A stretch of DNA of 64,000 bases from Flavobacterium ginsengisoli (GCF_029625315.1 NZ_CP121110.1:4101001-4165000); one strand, 5' to 3'. Counted from the stretch's first letter, positions 17,606 through 27,624 are shown. Notes: generated from the letters alone by a model not told the origin. A program made the numbers and translations.

Positions 17606-18583
17606 ATGTCTCAAGTAGAACCAATCTTACAAGAAAATAAAAATCGTTTCGTTATTTTTCCTATCAAACATCATGATATTTGGGAATGGTATAAAAAAAT
17701 GGAAGCTAGTTTCTGGACTGCTGAAGAAATCGATTTGCACCAAGACTTGACAGATTGGAATAATAAACTTAATGACGACGAAAGATATTTCATTAAGCAT
17801 ATTTTGGCATTCTTTGCGGCTTCTGACGGAATCGTAAACGAAAATCTTGCTGAGAACTTTGTAAACGAAGTTCAATATGCTGAAGCTAAATTTTTCTATG
17901 GTTTCCAGATTATGATGGAAAACATTCATAGTGAAACATATTCTTTGTTAATTGACACATACGTTAAAGACGAAGCAGAAAAAACAGAATTGTTTAATGC
18001 TTTGGAAGTATTCCCAGCTATTGCAAAAAAAGGAGAATGGGCTTTAAAATGGATCGAGTCAGATTCATTTGCTGAAAGGCTTATTGCTTTTGCTGCAGTT
18101 GAAGGAATCTTTTTCTCAGGTGCTTTCTGTTCAATTTATTGGTTGAAAAAACGTGGTTTAATGCCAGGTTTAACTTTCTCTAATGAATTGATTTCTCGTG
18201 ACGAAGGTGTACACTGTGATTTTGCAGTTCACTTGCATAATCACCATTTAGTAAACAAAGTCCCAAAAGAAAGAATTAAAGAAATTATCGTTGATGCTTT
18301 AGATATCGAAAGACAATTTGTTACAGAATCTCTTCCGGTAAGTTTAATTGGTATGAACGCTACTTTAATGACGCAATATTTAGAATTTGTTGCTGATAGA
18401 TTATTAGTAGAATTAGGCTGCGAGCGTGTTTATGGATCAGCGAATCCGTTTGATTTCATGGACATGATTTCTCTTCAAGGAAAAACTAATTTCTTTGAAA
18501 AACGTGTTGCAGAGTATCAAAAGTCAGGTGTGATGAACAATGACAGCGATGCTCAAAAAATTTCATTCGATGCAGATTTTTAG
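17606..18583 (+). CDS. nrdB: Class I ribonucleotide reductase, small (R2) subunit
   Basis: 325 residues. It carries the diiron site and the radical needed by NrdA to reduce ribonucleotides. Iron ligands are seen in [13 protein letters not shown] (the E..H pair with the radical Tyr four residues later, as in class Ia enzymes) and in [15 protein letters not shown]. The Tyr argues against the manganese/iron phenylalanine type. It precedes nrdA by 262 bases with a hairpin between, so the two may be separately or partly jointly transcribed. Confidence 0.95.
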   Translation: MSQVEPILQENKNRFVIFPIKHHDIWEWYKKMEASFWTAEEIDLHQDLTDWNNKLNDDERYFIKHILAFFAASDGIVNENLAENFVNEVQYAEAKFFYGFQIMMENIHSETYSLLIDTYVKDEAEKTELFNALEVFPAIAKKGEWALKWIESDSFAERLIAFAAVEGIFFSGAFCSIYWLKKRGLMPGLTFSNELISRDEGVHCDFAVHLHNHHLVNKVPKERIKEIIVDALDIERQFVTESLPVSLIGMNATLMTQYLEFVADRLLVELGCERVYGSANPFDFMDMISLQGKTNFFEKRVAEYQKSGVMNNDSDAQKISFDADF

Positions 18584-18597
18584 ACAACAAAAAATAC

Positions 18598-18628
18598 TTT
18601 TAGCGTCTATCTTCTAGAGACGCTAAAA
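18598..18628. terminator. Hairpin between nrdB and nrdA
   Basis: TTTTAGCGTCT (18598-18608) and AGACGCTAAAA (18618-18628) form an 11-bp stem. No T-run follows on the plus strand, so it may be a weak terminator, an RNA processing site or an mRNA stabiliser that allows partial readthrough into nrdA. Confidence 0.5.
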
Positions 18629-18845
18629 AAGATTACAGGAATATTTTAAGGTTGAATCTCTTTCCCCAAGTCGCAGGTTCAATAGCAATTTTTGACGCAT
18701 TTAAATTCGATTTTCGAATTTGAAACGAGTAACTATTGAGAATTTGGTAATTCTCTAAAATTAATTTAAAAACACGCAATGTTTAAGTACTAGAGTTCGT
18801 TCTCTAGTTACTTTCATTTTTTCAATAACTATAAAAGGTAAGCTT

Positions 18846-21240
18846 ATGTATGTAGTAAAAAGAGATGGCCACAGAGAGCCCGTAATGTTTGATAAGATTA
18901 CAGAAAGAATCAAAAAATTGTGTTACGGCTTGAATGAGCTCGTAGATCCAGTAAAGGTAGCCATGAGAGTTATCGAAGGATTGTATGATGGGGTTTCGAC
19001 TTCTGAATTGGATAATCTTGCGAGCAGAAACAGCGGCTTCTATGACAATTGCGCATCCTGATTATGCTCAATTAGCAGCTCGTATAGCTATTTCTAATCT
19101 ACATTCAAATACTAAAAAATCTTTCTCTGAAACGATGAAAGATATGTACGCATACGTTAACCCAAGAAATGGACAAGATGCACCATTAATTGCTGATGAT
19201 GTTTACAAAGTAATTCAGGAAAATGTCGCTTTTTTAGATTCTCATATTATTTATACAAGAGATTTTAATTACGATTACTTTGGTTTCAAAACCTTAGAAC
19301 GTTCTTATCTTCTTAAAATAAACGGAAAAATTGTTGAGCGTCCACAGCACATGTTAATGCGTGTTTCTGTCGGTATTCACTTAGACGATTTAAAATCGGT
19401 TATTGAAACTTACGATTTAATGTCTAAAAAGTTCTTTACGCACGCAACACCAACGTTGTTCAATGCAGGAACTCCAAAACCGCAAATGTCTTCTTGTTTC
19501 CTTTTGGCAATGCAAGATGATAGTATTGATGGTATTTACGATACATTAAAACAAACAGCAAAAATCTCGCAATCTGCGGGAGGAATTGGACTATCTATTC
19601 ATAACGTTCGTGCAACTGGATCTTACATTCGCGGTACAAACGGAACTTCAAACGGAATTGTTCCAATGTTGAGAGTATTCAACGATACAGCGCGTTACGT
19701 AGATCAAGGTGGAGGAAAACGTAAAGGAAGTTTTGCGATTTACATCGAAACTTGGCATGCTGATATCTTTGATTTCTTGGATTTAAAGAAAAATACAGGA
19801 AAAGAAGAAATGCGTGCGAGAGATTTATTCTTCGCAATGTGGACTTCAGATTTGTTCATGAAACGTGTTCAGGAAGATTCAACATGGACTTTAATGTGTC
19901 CTAACGAATGTCCAGGATTATATGATGTTTATGGAGATGAATTCGAAGCATTGTATACGGATTACGAATTTAGAGGAAAAGGAAGAAAAACAATCCGTGC
20001 TCGTGAATTATGGGAGAAAATCCTGGAATCACAAATTGAGACTGGAACACCATATATGTTGTACAAAGATGCGACAAACCGTAAATCGAATCACAAGAAT
20101 TTAGGAACAATTCGTTCTTCAAACTTGTGTACAGAGATTATGGAGTTTACTTCTAAAGATGAAATCGCAGTTTGTAACTTGGCATCAATCTCATTGCCAA
20201 TGTTTATTGATAACGGAGAATTTGATCACCAAGCACTTTACAATGTTACAAAACGTGTAACTCGTAACTTGAATAAAGTAATCGACAGAAACTACTATCC
20301 AGTAAAAGAAGCTGAAAATTCTAACATGCGTCACCGTCCAGTTGGTTTAGGTGTGCAAGGTTTGGCTGATGCTTTTATTATGTTGCGTATGCCGTTTACA
20401 AGTGATGAAGCTAAAAAACTGAACCAAGAGATTTTCGAAACTTTATACTTTGCTGCTGTAACCGCTTCTATGGAAATGGCAAAAGAAGAAGGTCCATATT
20501 CAACTTTCGAAGGTTCGCCAATGTCACAAGGAGAATTCCAACACAATATGTGGGGAATGAAAGATGAAGAATTGTCAGGCCGTTGGGACTGGGCTTCATT
20601 AAGAAAAGAAGTTGTAGAGCACGGAGTTCGTAACTCATTGTTAGTTGCGCCAATGCCAACTGCATCGACTTCTCAAATCTTAGGAAACAACGAAGCTTTC
20701 GAACCATATACGTCAAACATTTACACACGTCGTGTATTGTCTGGAGAGTTCATCGTAGTGAACAAACATTTACTAGAAGATTTAGTAAAACTAGGTTTAT
20801 GGAACGAAGATTTGAAACAAGAAATTATGCGTCATAACGGATCTGTTCAAAACATTGATAAGATTCCACAAGACTTAAAAGATCTTTACAAAACAGTTTG
20901 GGAAATGTCGATGAAAGATATTATCGACATGTCTCGTCAAAGAGGATATTTCATTGACCAGTCTCAATCGTTGAACTTGTTCATGCAAGATGCTAACTAT
21001 TCTAAACTGACGTCAATGCACTTCTACGCTTGGCAATCTGGTTTAAAAACAGGAATGTATTACTTAAGAACAAAAGCGGCTGTAGATGCGATTAAATTCA
21101 CATTAAACAACGATAAAAAAGAAGAGACAGCACCATCTTTAGTTCAGGAAACTGAGGCAATCAGCGTTGAGGATTACAAAGCGATGCTTTTAAAAGCACA
21201 AGCCGCAGATCCTGAAGATTGTGAAATGTGTGGGTCTTAA
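18846..21240 (+). CDS. nrdA: Class I ribonucleotide reductase, large (R1) subunit (frameshift at 19020-19025)
   Basis: GCGAGC at 19020-19025 has one extra base. Repair to GCAGC joins STSELDNLA to [18 protein letters not shown], giving 797 residues. An N-terminal ATP-cone ([18 protein letters not shown]) provides allosteric control. The catalytic NLCTEIMEF motif (Asn, Cys, Glu) and the ASISLPMFI region are intact, and the C-terminal CEMCGS holds the redox-active pair re-reduced by thioredoxin or glutaredoxin. It is an essential gene, so the break is best explained as a sequence error. Confidence 0.95.
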
Positions 21241-21309
21241 TTTTAGATTTTTAATTTTTAATTTGATATACGAAAAGCAGTTATTGTAATGATAGTCGCT
21301 TTTTTTATA

Positions 21310-21396
21310 GCCACGAATTCACGAATTTTATTTGGAAAATCTGTGAAATTATATTTTATAATCATAATGATTTGAGTCAATTTGTGAATTCGTAGC
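21310..21396. repeat. Inverted repeat of the ACGAATTC type
   Basis: GCCACGAATTCACGAATT (from 21310) pairs imperfectly with TTTGTGAATTCGTAGC (21381-21396). It is related in style to the element at 43084-43161. It occupies the gap between nrdA and the aromatic operon; the rest of that gap (21397-21540) holds only AT-rich text with repeated CTCAG/CTTAGAACCTC words. Confidence 0.7.
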
Positions 21397-21540
21397 AAAA
21401 AAAACTTAGACTCTCAGCATCTTAGAACCTCAGAACCTCATTTTAATATTCTCATTTTAAGCCGATTTTTTTATATTATCATACAAAACCTGCTAAATTT
21501 GTTAAGAAATCCCTTTTTGTTTCATAAAATGCAATCTTTT

Positions 21541-21571
21541 TTTGGTGCACTAAAAATAATTTATACATTCG
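21541..21571 (+). promoter_or_regulatory. pheA: Promoter of the aromatic amino acid operon
   Basis: TTTG (21541-21544), 19 bases, then TACATTCG (21564-21571), one mismatch from TAnnTTTG. Transcription from about 21578 would include the leader peptide starting at 21601. Confidence 0.55.
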
Positions 21572-21600
21572 CAGAGAATTTAAAACAAAACACAAACAAA

Positions 21601-21681
21601 ATGGCAAGTAACCGTTTTTATTTTAGCAACTCTTTTTATTTCTTCTTTAGTAGAAGTGAGGATTGTGCTATGGTTATTTGA
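21601..21681 (+). CDS. Phe/Tyr-rich leader peptide of the pheA operon
   Basis: A 26-codon reading frame starting MASNRFYFSNSFYFFF and ending CAMVI. Six of 26 residues are Phe and two Tyr, packed into residues 6-16. It lies just upstream of an alternative RNA structure and of pheA, the same layout as the classical enterobacterial pheA leader. Ribosome stalling at the UUU/UUC/UAU run when charged tRNA-Phe or tRNA-Tyr is scarce would leave the downstream antiterminator free to form. The peptide itself is presumably not functional. The longer in-frame start at 21499 lies upstream of the promoter and is rejected. Confidence 0.8.
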   Translation: MASNRFYFSNSFYFFFSRSEDCAMVI

Positions 21682-21742
21682 GAAAAATTTTAAGACAAAT
21701 AAAACTAATATACAATCCTGATGCAAATCAGGATTTTTTTTT
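21659..21742 (+). promoter_or_regulatory. Transcription attenuator (antiterminator/terminator) of the pheA operon
   Basis: Terminator: AATCCTGAT (21714-21722), GCAA loop, ATCAGGATT (21727-21735), then a T-run to 21742, ending seven bases before the pheA ATG. Competing pairing: AGGATTGT (21659-21666), inside the last codons of the leader peptide, is exactly complementary to ACAATCCT (21712-21719) and would disrupt the terminator stem. A ribosome reaching the leader stop would cover the first segment and permit termination; one stalled on the Phe/Tyr codons would not. Confidence 0.8.
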
Positions 21743-21748
21743 GACTAT

Positions 21749-22588
21749 ATGACAACGAAAATTGCAATACAAGGTATTAAAGGATCATTTCATCATCAGG
21801 TTGTAAAAGAGTATTTCTCTGAAAATGTGGATATTGATGAATGTTTGTCTTTTGAAGAATTGATCGACAGCCTTATTGCCGGAAAATCGGATCAAGCTGT
21901 AATGGCGATCGAAAATTCAATTGCAGGGCCGATTATCCCAAATTATGCATTGATTGACAAGAATAATTTACACATAATTGGAGAGCATTATTTAAACATT
22001 CAGCAGAATTTAATGGCTTTAAAAGGTCAGAAAATTGAAGACATAAGAGAAGTTCATTCGCACCCAATGGCACTTTTGCAGTGTATGGATTTCTTGAAAC
22101 AATATCCAAATATCAAATTGGTTGAGGATAAAGATACAGCTGAAACAGCAAGAAGAATTCAAGAAAAACAATTGACTGGAATTGCGGCAATTGCAAGTGT
22201 AACCGCTTCTGAAATGTACGATCTGGATATTATTGCATCATCAATTCAAACGATCAAAAATAATATGACTCGTTTCGTAATTATTAAAAAGCAAAATTCA
22301 TTTTTGCCAGAAAGCGAAATCAATAGAGCATCTGTAAAATTTGAATTAGATCATAAAAGAGGAAGTTTAGTCGCGGTTTTGAATGTAATGAGTGACTGCA
22401 AACTGAATTTGACAAAAATCCAGTCGCTTCCAAAAATAGAAACACCTTGGAAATATTCATTCTTCGTAGACGTAACATTCGAGAAATACGAAGATTTCGC
22501 AAAAGCCAAAGCGTTATTAAACATAATGGCAGAATATTTCAAAGTGTTGGGAGAATATAAAAACACAAAACCTTTGACTGAGTCATAA
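21749..22588 (+). CDS. pheA: Prephenate dehydratase
   Basis: 279 residues. It converts prephenate to phenylpyruvate. The catalytic domain covers about 1-180 with IQGIKGSFHHQVVKEYF, AIENSIAGPIIPNY and the signature NNMTRFVII. A C-terminal ACT domain (about 195-270, KRGSLVAVLNVMSDCKLNLT, then SLPKIETPWKYSFFVDV) should bind Phe for feedback inhibition. No chorismate mutase domain is fused; that activity sits on the last gene of the operon. First gene after the attenuator. Confidence 0.93.
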   Translation: MTTKIAIQGIKGSFHHQVVKEYFSENVDIDECLSFEELIDSLIAGKSDQAVMAIENSIAGPIIPNYALIDKNNLHIIGEHYLNIQQNLMALKGQKIEDIREVHSHPMALLQCMDFLKQYPNIKLVEDKDTAETARRIQEKQLTGIAAIASVTASEMYDLDIIASSIQTIKNNMTRFVIIKKQNSFLPESEINRASVKFELDHKRGSLVAVLNVMSDCKLNLTKIQSLPKIETPWKYSFFVDVTFEKYEDFAKAKALLNIMAEYFKVLGEYKNTKPLTES

Positions 22589-22671
22589 AGTTGAAAAGTC
22601 GAAAGTCATAAAGTCAAAAATAGAAAAGCATATAGCGTAAAGCTTAAAGCATATAGCAAAATTTAAAAACA

Positions 22672-23817
22672 ATGATTACAACAGCAAAACGATTAGACAC
22701 AGTTGAAGAATACTACTTCTCATCAAAACTAAGAGAAGTTCGTCAGTTGATGTCTGAAGGAAAATCGATCATCAATATGGGAATTGGAAGCCCTGATTTG
22801 AGTCCGTCAAAAGCAGTAATTGAAGCAGTCGCTGCAGCAATTCAAGACGAAAACGGGCATGGATATCAAAGCTATCAGGGATTACCAGAAATGAGGCAGG
22901 CGATGGCAGATTTTTATCGTGATCAGTTTGGTGTTGAAGTGAATCCGAATAATGAGATTTTACCTCTTATGGGTTCGAAAGAAGGAATTATGCACATTTC
23001 GTTAGCATTTTTAAATGAAGGCGATCACGTTTTAATTCCGAATCCAGGTTACCCGACTTATACTTCGGTAACCAATTTGGTTCAGGCAGTTCCGGTTTAT
23101 TATGATTTGAAAGAAGAAAACGGATGGGAACCGGATTTTGAAGCTCTTGAGAAGTTAGATCTTTCGAAAGTAAAAATTATGTGGCTGGGTTATCCACACA
23201 TGCCGACAGGAGCGAGAGGAAGTTTGGCGTTATTTGAAAAATTGGTTGCCTTTGCTAAAAAACACAATATATTATTGATCAACGACAATCCGTATAGTTT
23301 TGTTTTGAATGATAATCCGATGAGTTTGTTGCAAGTTGAAGGAGCGAAAGATGTGGCTTTAGAATTGAATTCGCTAAGTAAAACATTCAACATGGCTGGC
23401 TGGAGAGTCGGAATGGTTTTAGGAAATCCTGAAATTATCGATGCAGTCCTAAAAGTAAAAAGCAACATGGACAGCGGAATGTACTACGGAATTCAAAAAG
23501 GCGCAATCGCAGCGTTAAAATGTGATAAGTCTTGGTTTGAAGACCAAAATAAAATTTACAGACGCCGAAGAGAATTGACGGAAAAACTTGCAGAAAAATT
23601 AAACTGCAAAGTATATAAAGAAGGAGTTGGTCTTTTTGTTTGGGCAAAATTGCCAGAAGGAATTGAATCAGCAGAAAAGTTCATTGACGAAATATTATAT
23701 GAGAAGCATATTTTCATTACACCAGGAACCATTTTTGGAAGTAACGGTGAAGGATATATTAGATTCTCATTATGTGTAAAAGAAGAAAAAGTACAAGAAG
23801 CGATTGATAGATTTTAG
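22672..23817 (+). CDS. Class I/II pyridoxal-phosphate aminotransferase (probable aromatic aminotransferase)
   Basis: 381 residues. PLP lysine in NSLSKTFNMAGWRVGMVLG, glycine-rich PLP phosphate region MGSKEGIMHISLAFL, and NPGYPTYTS. Position between pheA and tyrA suggests the final transamination of phenylpyruvate or hydroxyphenylpyruvate. Sequence alone also fits other LL-DAP or aspartate-type aminotransferases, so specificity is inferred from the operon. The 83 bases before it carry short direct repeats (AAAGTC words and two copies of AGCATATAGC). Confidence 0.87.
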   Translation: MITTAKRLDTVEEYYFSSKLREVRQLMSEGKSIINMGIGSPDLSPSKAVIEAVAAAIQDENGHGYQSYQGLPEMRQAMADFYRDQFGVEVNPNNEILPLMGSKEGIMHISLAFLNEGDHVLIPNPGYPTYTSVTNLVQAVPVYYDLKEENGWEPDFEALEKLDLSKVKIMWLGYPHMPTGARGSLALFEKLVAFAKKHNILLINDNPYSFVLNDNPMSLLQVEGAKDVALELNSLSKTFNMAGWRVGMVLGNPEIIDAVLKVKSNMDSGMYYGIQKGAIAALKCDKSWFEDQNKIYRRRRELTEKLAEKLNCKVYKEGVGLFVWAKLPEGIESAEKFIDEILYEKHIFITPGTIFGSNGEGYIRFSLCVKEEKVQEAIDRF

Positions 23818-23860
23818 AAGCAAGAGTAAAGACTTTTTTAAACTTGGAATTTAAAAAGAT

Positions 23861-24721
23861 ATGAAAGTATACGTAATAGGAATAGGGTTAATAGGCGGTT
23901 CGATGGTGTTAGACATCAAAGGGCGTTATCCTGATGCGACTATTTTAGGAATCGATAATAACGAAAAACATTTGCAGGAAGCAATTGATCTTGGAGTTAT
24001 TGACGAAGCAGGAAACTTTGAAGATTTACAAAAAGCAGATTTTGTAATTGTTTCGGTTCCTGTAGATGTAGCGCTAACGGTTTTACCTAAAGTTTTGGAT
24101 GCTGTAGGAGAAAAAACGATTGTTTTTGAAGTAGGATCTACTAAAAAACCAATTTGTGAAGCAGTGGCCAATCACCCGAAAAGAAGAAATTTTATTGCAA
24201 CGCACCCAATTGCCGGAACAGAGTTTTCGGGACCATCGGCAGCAATAAGAGGTTTGTTTCAAGGAAAGACAAATATTATCTGTGAAGTCGAAAAGACAGC
24301 TTTTAAATTACAGGAAAAAGCATTAAATCTTTTTACTTCAATTGGAATGAGAATTCGATATATGGATCCCGTTTCGCACGATAAACACATTGCTTATGTT
24401 TCGCATTTATCGCACATTAGTTCGTTTATGCTTGGAAAAACAGTAATGAACAAAGAAAAAGACGAACAGGATATTTTTGATATGGCGGGAAGTGGATTTG
24501 AAAGTACGGTTCGTTTAGCAAAAAGTTCGCCGGCAATGTGGACACCGATTTTTAAGCAAAACAAAGAACACGTTCTGGAAACTTTAGAAGCTTACATTGC
24601 AAATCTCAGTCGGTTTAGAGATTTGTTGAAAGATGAAAATTACAATGCCATTTTTGAAGAAATGGAAAGCACAAATAAAATAAAAGAAATACTAAACGGA
24701 TTAACAACAACTAAAAAGTAA
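23861..24721 (+). CDS. tyrA: Prephenate dehydrogenase
   Basis: 286 residues. It oxidatively decarboxylates prephenate to 4-hydroxyphenylpyruvate with NAD(P). The N-terminal Rossmann motif VIGIGLIGGSMVLD, the substrate segment THPIAGTEFSGPSAA, and HIAYVSHLSHISSFML with its catalytic His are all seen. No ACT or chorismate mutase domain. It follows the aminotransferase by 43 bases in the same operon. Confidence 0.92.
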   Translation: MKVYVIGIGLIGGSMVLDIKGRYPDATILGIDNNEKHLQEAIDLGVIDEAGNFEDLQKADFVIVSVPVDVALTVLPKVLDAVGEKTIVFEVGSTKKPICEAVANHPKRRNFIATHPIAGTEFSGPSAAIRGLFQGKTNIICEVEKTAFKLQEKALNLFTSIGMRIRYMDPVSHDKHIAYVSHLSHISSFMLGKTVMNKEKDEQDIFDMAGSGFESTVRLAKSSPAMWTPIFKQNKEHVLETLEAYIANLSRFRDLLKDENYNAIFEEMESTNKIKEILNGLTTTKK

Positions 24722-24733
24722 ATTAGAATTAAG

Positions 24734-25816
24734 ATGGAAAATAAAAAAGAAATGAGAAAGTGGTTAGAAGATTTCAATTTAAATCACCCACTTGTGATAG
24801 CTGGACCTTGTAGTGCAGAAACTGAAGATCAAGTTTTGAAAATCGCTCACGAATTGAAAGATTCAAAAGTAAGCGTATTCAGAGCTGGAATCTGGAAACC
24901 AAGAACTCGTCCAGGAGGATTTGAGGGTATTGGAGAAATTGGATTAAAATGGTTGCAAAAAGCAAAAGCTGAAACTGGTTTATTAATGGGAACTGAAGTA
25001 GCAACTGCAGCTCACTGTAAATTAGCTTTAGAATACGATATCGACGTTTTATGGGTTGGAGCACGTACAACTGCAAACCCTTTCGCAGTTCAAGAAATTG
25101 CTGATACACTAAAAGGAACAGATAAAATTGTTTTGGTTAAAAATCCTGTAAACCCAGATTTAGCTTTATGGTTAGGTGGTGTTGAGCGTTTACACATGGC
25201 AGGTATCGAGAAATTAGGTGTTATTCACAGAGGTTTCTCTACTTACGAAAAAACAAAATACAGAAACATTCCAGAGTGGCAAATTGCTATCGAATTGCAA
25301 AATAAATTCCCTGATTTACCATTAATCATCGATCCATCTCACATTACTGGAGATCGTAAAATGATTTTCGAAGTAACTCAAGAAGCTTTAGACTTGAACT
25401 ACGATGGTATGATTATCGAAACACACATCGATCCAGATAATGCTTGGTCTGATGCAGCTCAGCAAGTTACTCCAGATGCTTTGAAACAAATCATTAAAGA
25501 TTTGACTATCAGAAAAACGGATGATACTACAGACGAGTACAGCCAAAAAATGAAAAAATTAAGAGCAAACATCGACGTTTTAGATGCTAACTTATTAGAA
25601 TTGTTAGGAAAACGTATGAAAGTGGCTGACGAAATTGGTCAAGTGAAAAAAGATGCAAACGTTGCGATCCTTCAAAATAACCGTTGGAACGAAATCTTAG
25701 GAAAAATGATTCTAGAAGGTGAGAAAAAAGGTCTTACTGAGGAATTCGTTTTAAGAATGTTTAAAGCAATTCACCAAGAAAGTATTGGTCACCAAGAGAA
25801 AATTTTCAACGCATAA
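24734..25816 (+). CDS. Bifunctional DAHP synthase / chorismate mutase
   Basis: 360 residues. About 1-260 is a DAHP synthase of the KDO8P-like type (PLVIAGPCSAETEDQVL, GTEVATAAHCKLALEYDID, LIIDPSHITGDRKM), which makes the first shikimate-pathway intermediate. About 270-360 is an AroQ chorismate mutase (KLRANIDVLDANLLELLGKR, ADEIGQVKKDANVAILQNNR). In related fusions the mutase domain confers allosteric control by prephenate. Twelve bases after tyrA, it closes the operon, which thus holds the first step and all steps from chorismate to Phe and Tyr. Confidence 0.93.
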   Translation: MENKKEMRKWLEDFNLNHPLVIAGPCSAETEDQVLKIAHELKDSKVSVFRAGIWKPRTRPGGFEGIGEIGLKWLQKAKAETGLLMGTEVATAAHCKLALEYDIDVLWVGARTTANPFAVQEIADTLKGTDKIVLVKNPVNPDLALWLGGVERLHMAGIEKLGVIHRGFSTYEKTKYRNIPEWQIAIELQNKFPDLPLIIDPSHITGDRKMIFEVTQEALDLNYDGMIIETHIDPDNAWSDAAQQVTPDALKQIIKDLTIRKTDDTTDEYSQKMKKLRANIDVLDANLLELLGKRMKVADEIGQVKKDANVAILQNNRWNEILGKMILEGEKKGLTEEFVLRMFKAIHQESIGHQEKIFNA

Positions 25817-25917
25817 TTTTTTCTAAAACACATAAGTGGTATAAGATAATTTAAGATTGAAAAATTTTTGTTATTGAGTTTAATTATATCACATATTTAA
25901 AATTAGATTGTTTTTTA

Positions 25918-25956
25918 AAATCCCTATTGCTTTGAAAAAAGTGATGGGGATTTTTG
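25918..25956 (+). terminator. Terminator of the aromatic operon
   Basis: AAAATCCC (25918-25925) pairs with GGGATTTT (25948-25955), with partial pairing inside, followed by TTGTTAT. It lies about 100 bases after the last stop. Confidence 0.6.
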
Positions 25957-26016
25957 TTATAAAAAAGCTTGTGTTTATATTCACTTATATAACTTATATG
26001 GTTTAAATTATTCATT

Positions 26017-26024
26017 TATCTTTG
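26017..26024 (+). promoter_or_regulatory. Putative -7 element of rsgA
   Basis: TATCTTTG matches TAnnTTTG, 46 bases before the ATG. The -33 element is not clear. Confidence 0.4.
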
Positions 26025-26070
26025 CAAAGAATTTAGTTTTAATCTAAAGTCCGCAATCTAAAATTAAAGA

Positions 26071-27049
26071 ATGACAGGAACCGTTTATAAATCTACAGGA
26101 AGTTGGTATACCGTAAAATCTAAAAATGGAGATTTTGTCGAATGCCGCATGAAAGGGAAATTCAGAATAAAAGGTATTAAAAGTACCAATCCTATTGCTG
26201 TAGGTGATATAGTCGATTATGAATTAGAGGAAACATCTGATGCCGTAACCGGAATGATTCATAATATTCACGAAAGAAAAAATTATATCGTTCGTAAATC
26301 GGTTAACTTATCTAAGCAGATTCATATTATTGCTTCAAACATCGATCAGGTTTTTTTATTGATTACAATCGATAATCCGCCAACAACTACAAGTTTTATT
26401 GATCGTTTTTTAGTTACAGCTGAAGCATATGGAATTGAAGCTATACTTGTTTTTAATAAAATTGATACTTTAACAGAACAGACTTTAGACGATCAGCTTT
26501 ATTTGCGAGCATATTTATTCTGAAATTGGATATAAATGTCTTCGTATTTCTTCGACAGAAAATAAAGGCGTTGATAAGCTAAAAGAAATGATGATCGGTA
26601 AAGTTAGCATGTTTTCTGGACACTCAGGCGTTGGAAAGTCAACTTTAGTAAATGCACTTGAACCAAGTCTTCATTTAAAAACTTCGGTCATTTCAGAACA
26701 AAGCAAACAAGGACAGCATACAACTACTTTTGCCGAAATGTATGATTTATCTTTTGATGCCCGAATTATCGATACTCCAGGAATTAAAGGTTTCGGAATC
26801 GTCGATATGGAACCATCAGAAATTAGCGGTTATTTTCCAGAATTTTTCAGACTTAAGGATCAGTGTAAGTTTAACAACTGTTTGCATAAAGAAGAACCAC
26901 ATTGTGCCATAAAAGCGACTTTAGAAAAAGACGAAATTGCGTGGTCTCGCTACAATAGTTATTTGAAAATTCTTGAAGGCGACGAAGAGCACTATCGAAC
27001 TGATACTTATGGGGAAGATCGTGCTGCGAGTGATGAAACAAGAAAGTAA
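26071..27049 (+). CDS. rsgA: Small ribosomal subunit biogenesis GTPase (frameshift at 26505-26510)
   Basis: GCGAGC (26505-26510) repaired to GCAGC joins DDQLYLQ to HIYSEIGYKCLRISSTENKG, for 325 residues. An N-terminal OB domain (about 1-70) is followed by a circularly permuted GTPase with G4 LVFNKID before G1 FSGHSGVGKSTLVNAL and G3 DTPGIKGFG. A C-terminal zinc knuckle follows (CKFNNCLHKEEPHC). The enzyme acts late in 30S maturation. As written, the gene would be split before the P-loop, which is not credible for a conserved gene. Confidence 0.93.
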
Positions 27050-27089
27050 ATAAATTCCAAAACAGAATACGGAAATGATTTTATTGTAG

Positions 27090-27109
27090 AGATGCACTGC
27101 AGTGCATCT
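27090..27109. repeat. 20-bp perfect palindrome
   Basis: AGATGCACTGCAGTGCATCT is an exact palindrome in the rsgA-dtd gap. I recognise similar words (TAGAGATGCACTGC and variants) as common intergenic palindromes in flavobacteria. It could be the inside of a REP-like element. Confidence 0.7.
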
Positions 27110-27122
27110 AATACGTTGATAT

Positions 27123-27153
27123 TAAAATCTTTTTAATCCGTGTAATCTGTGGC
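27123..27153. repeat. Half copy of the GCCACAGATTA inverted repeat
   Basis: AAAATCTTTTTAATCCGTG then TAATCTGTGGC matches the right half of the elements at 7154 and 13793. The left arm is absent, and its place is taken by the 20-bp palindrome region. Confidence 0.7.
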
Positions 27154-27171
27154 TAAAAATAATAGTAAAGA

Positions 27172-27624
27172 ATGAGAGTAGTTGTTCAAAGAGTTTCTCA
27201 GGCATCTGTAACAGTTGATAGTCAAAAAACAGCAGATATTAAAAAGGGTTTATTGGTTTTAGTCGGAATAGAAGATGCCGACACGCAAGAAGACATTGAT
27301 TGGCTTGCGGGTAAAATCATTAAAATGAGAATTTTTGGAGACGAAAACGATGTTATGAACTGCTCAGTTCAGGATATTGACGGCGATATTATTGTTGTTA
27401 GCCAGTTTACGCTTCACGCATCAACAAAAAAAGGAAACCGTCCATCGTATATAAAAGCTTCAAAACCAGATTTTGCAATTCCTACCTACGAGAAGTTTGT
27501 TCAAACAATAGAAAAAGAGTTTGGCAAGAAAGTGCAAACAGGGATTTTTGGTGCAGATATGAAAGTAAATCTTCTAAACGACGGACCTGTTACCATTGTA
27601 ATGGATAGCAAAAACAGGGAGTAA
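27172..27624 (+). CDS. dtd: D-aminoacyl-tRNA deacylase
   Basis: 150 residues, the usual length. It removes D-amino acids (and Gly) wrongly attached to tRNA. Conserved motifs are VVVQRVSQASVTV at the start, SQFTLHASTKKGNRPSY (the SQFTL active site) and LLNDGPVTIVMDS (the cross-subunit Gly-Pro motif, seen as DGPV). It starts 18 bases after a half inverted repeat, so its promoter lies in that repeat region or upstream with rsgA. Confidence 0.95.
   Translation: MRVVVQRVSQASVTVDSQKTADIKKGLLVLVGIEDADTQEDIDWLAGKIIKMRIFGDENDVMNCSVQDIDGDIIVVSQFTLHASTKKGNRPSYIKASKPDFAIPTYEKFVQTIEKEFGKKVQTGIFGADMKVNLLNDGPVTIVMDSKNRE

Noticed and set aside
18846..21240. Programmed ribosomal frameshifting in nrdA and other genes
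   Set aside because: The sites share a GCWGC-derived error, not a slippery heptamer, and occur in unrelated genes on both strands. Artefact is the simpler reading.
22589..22671. CRISPR-like or tandem repeat between pheA and the aminotransferase
   Set aside because: Only short AAAGTC and AGCATATAGC words are repeated, without regular spacing.
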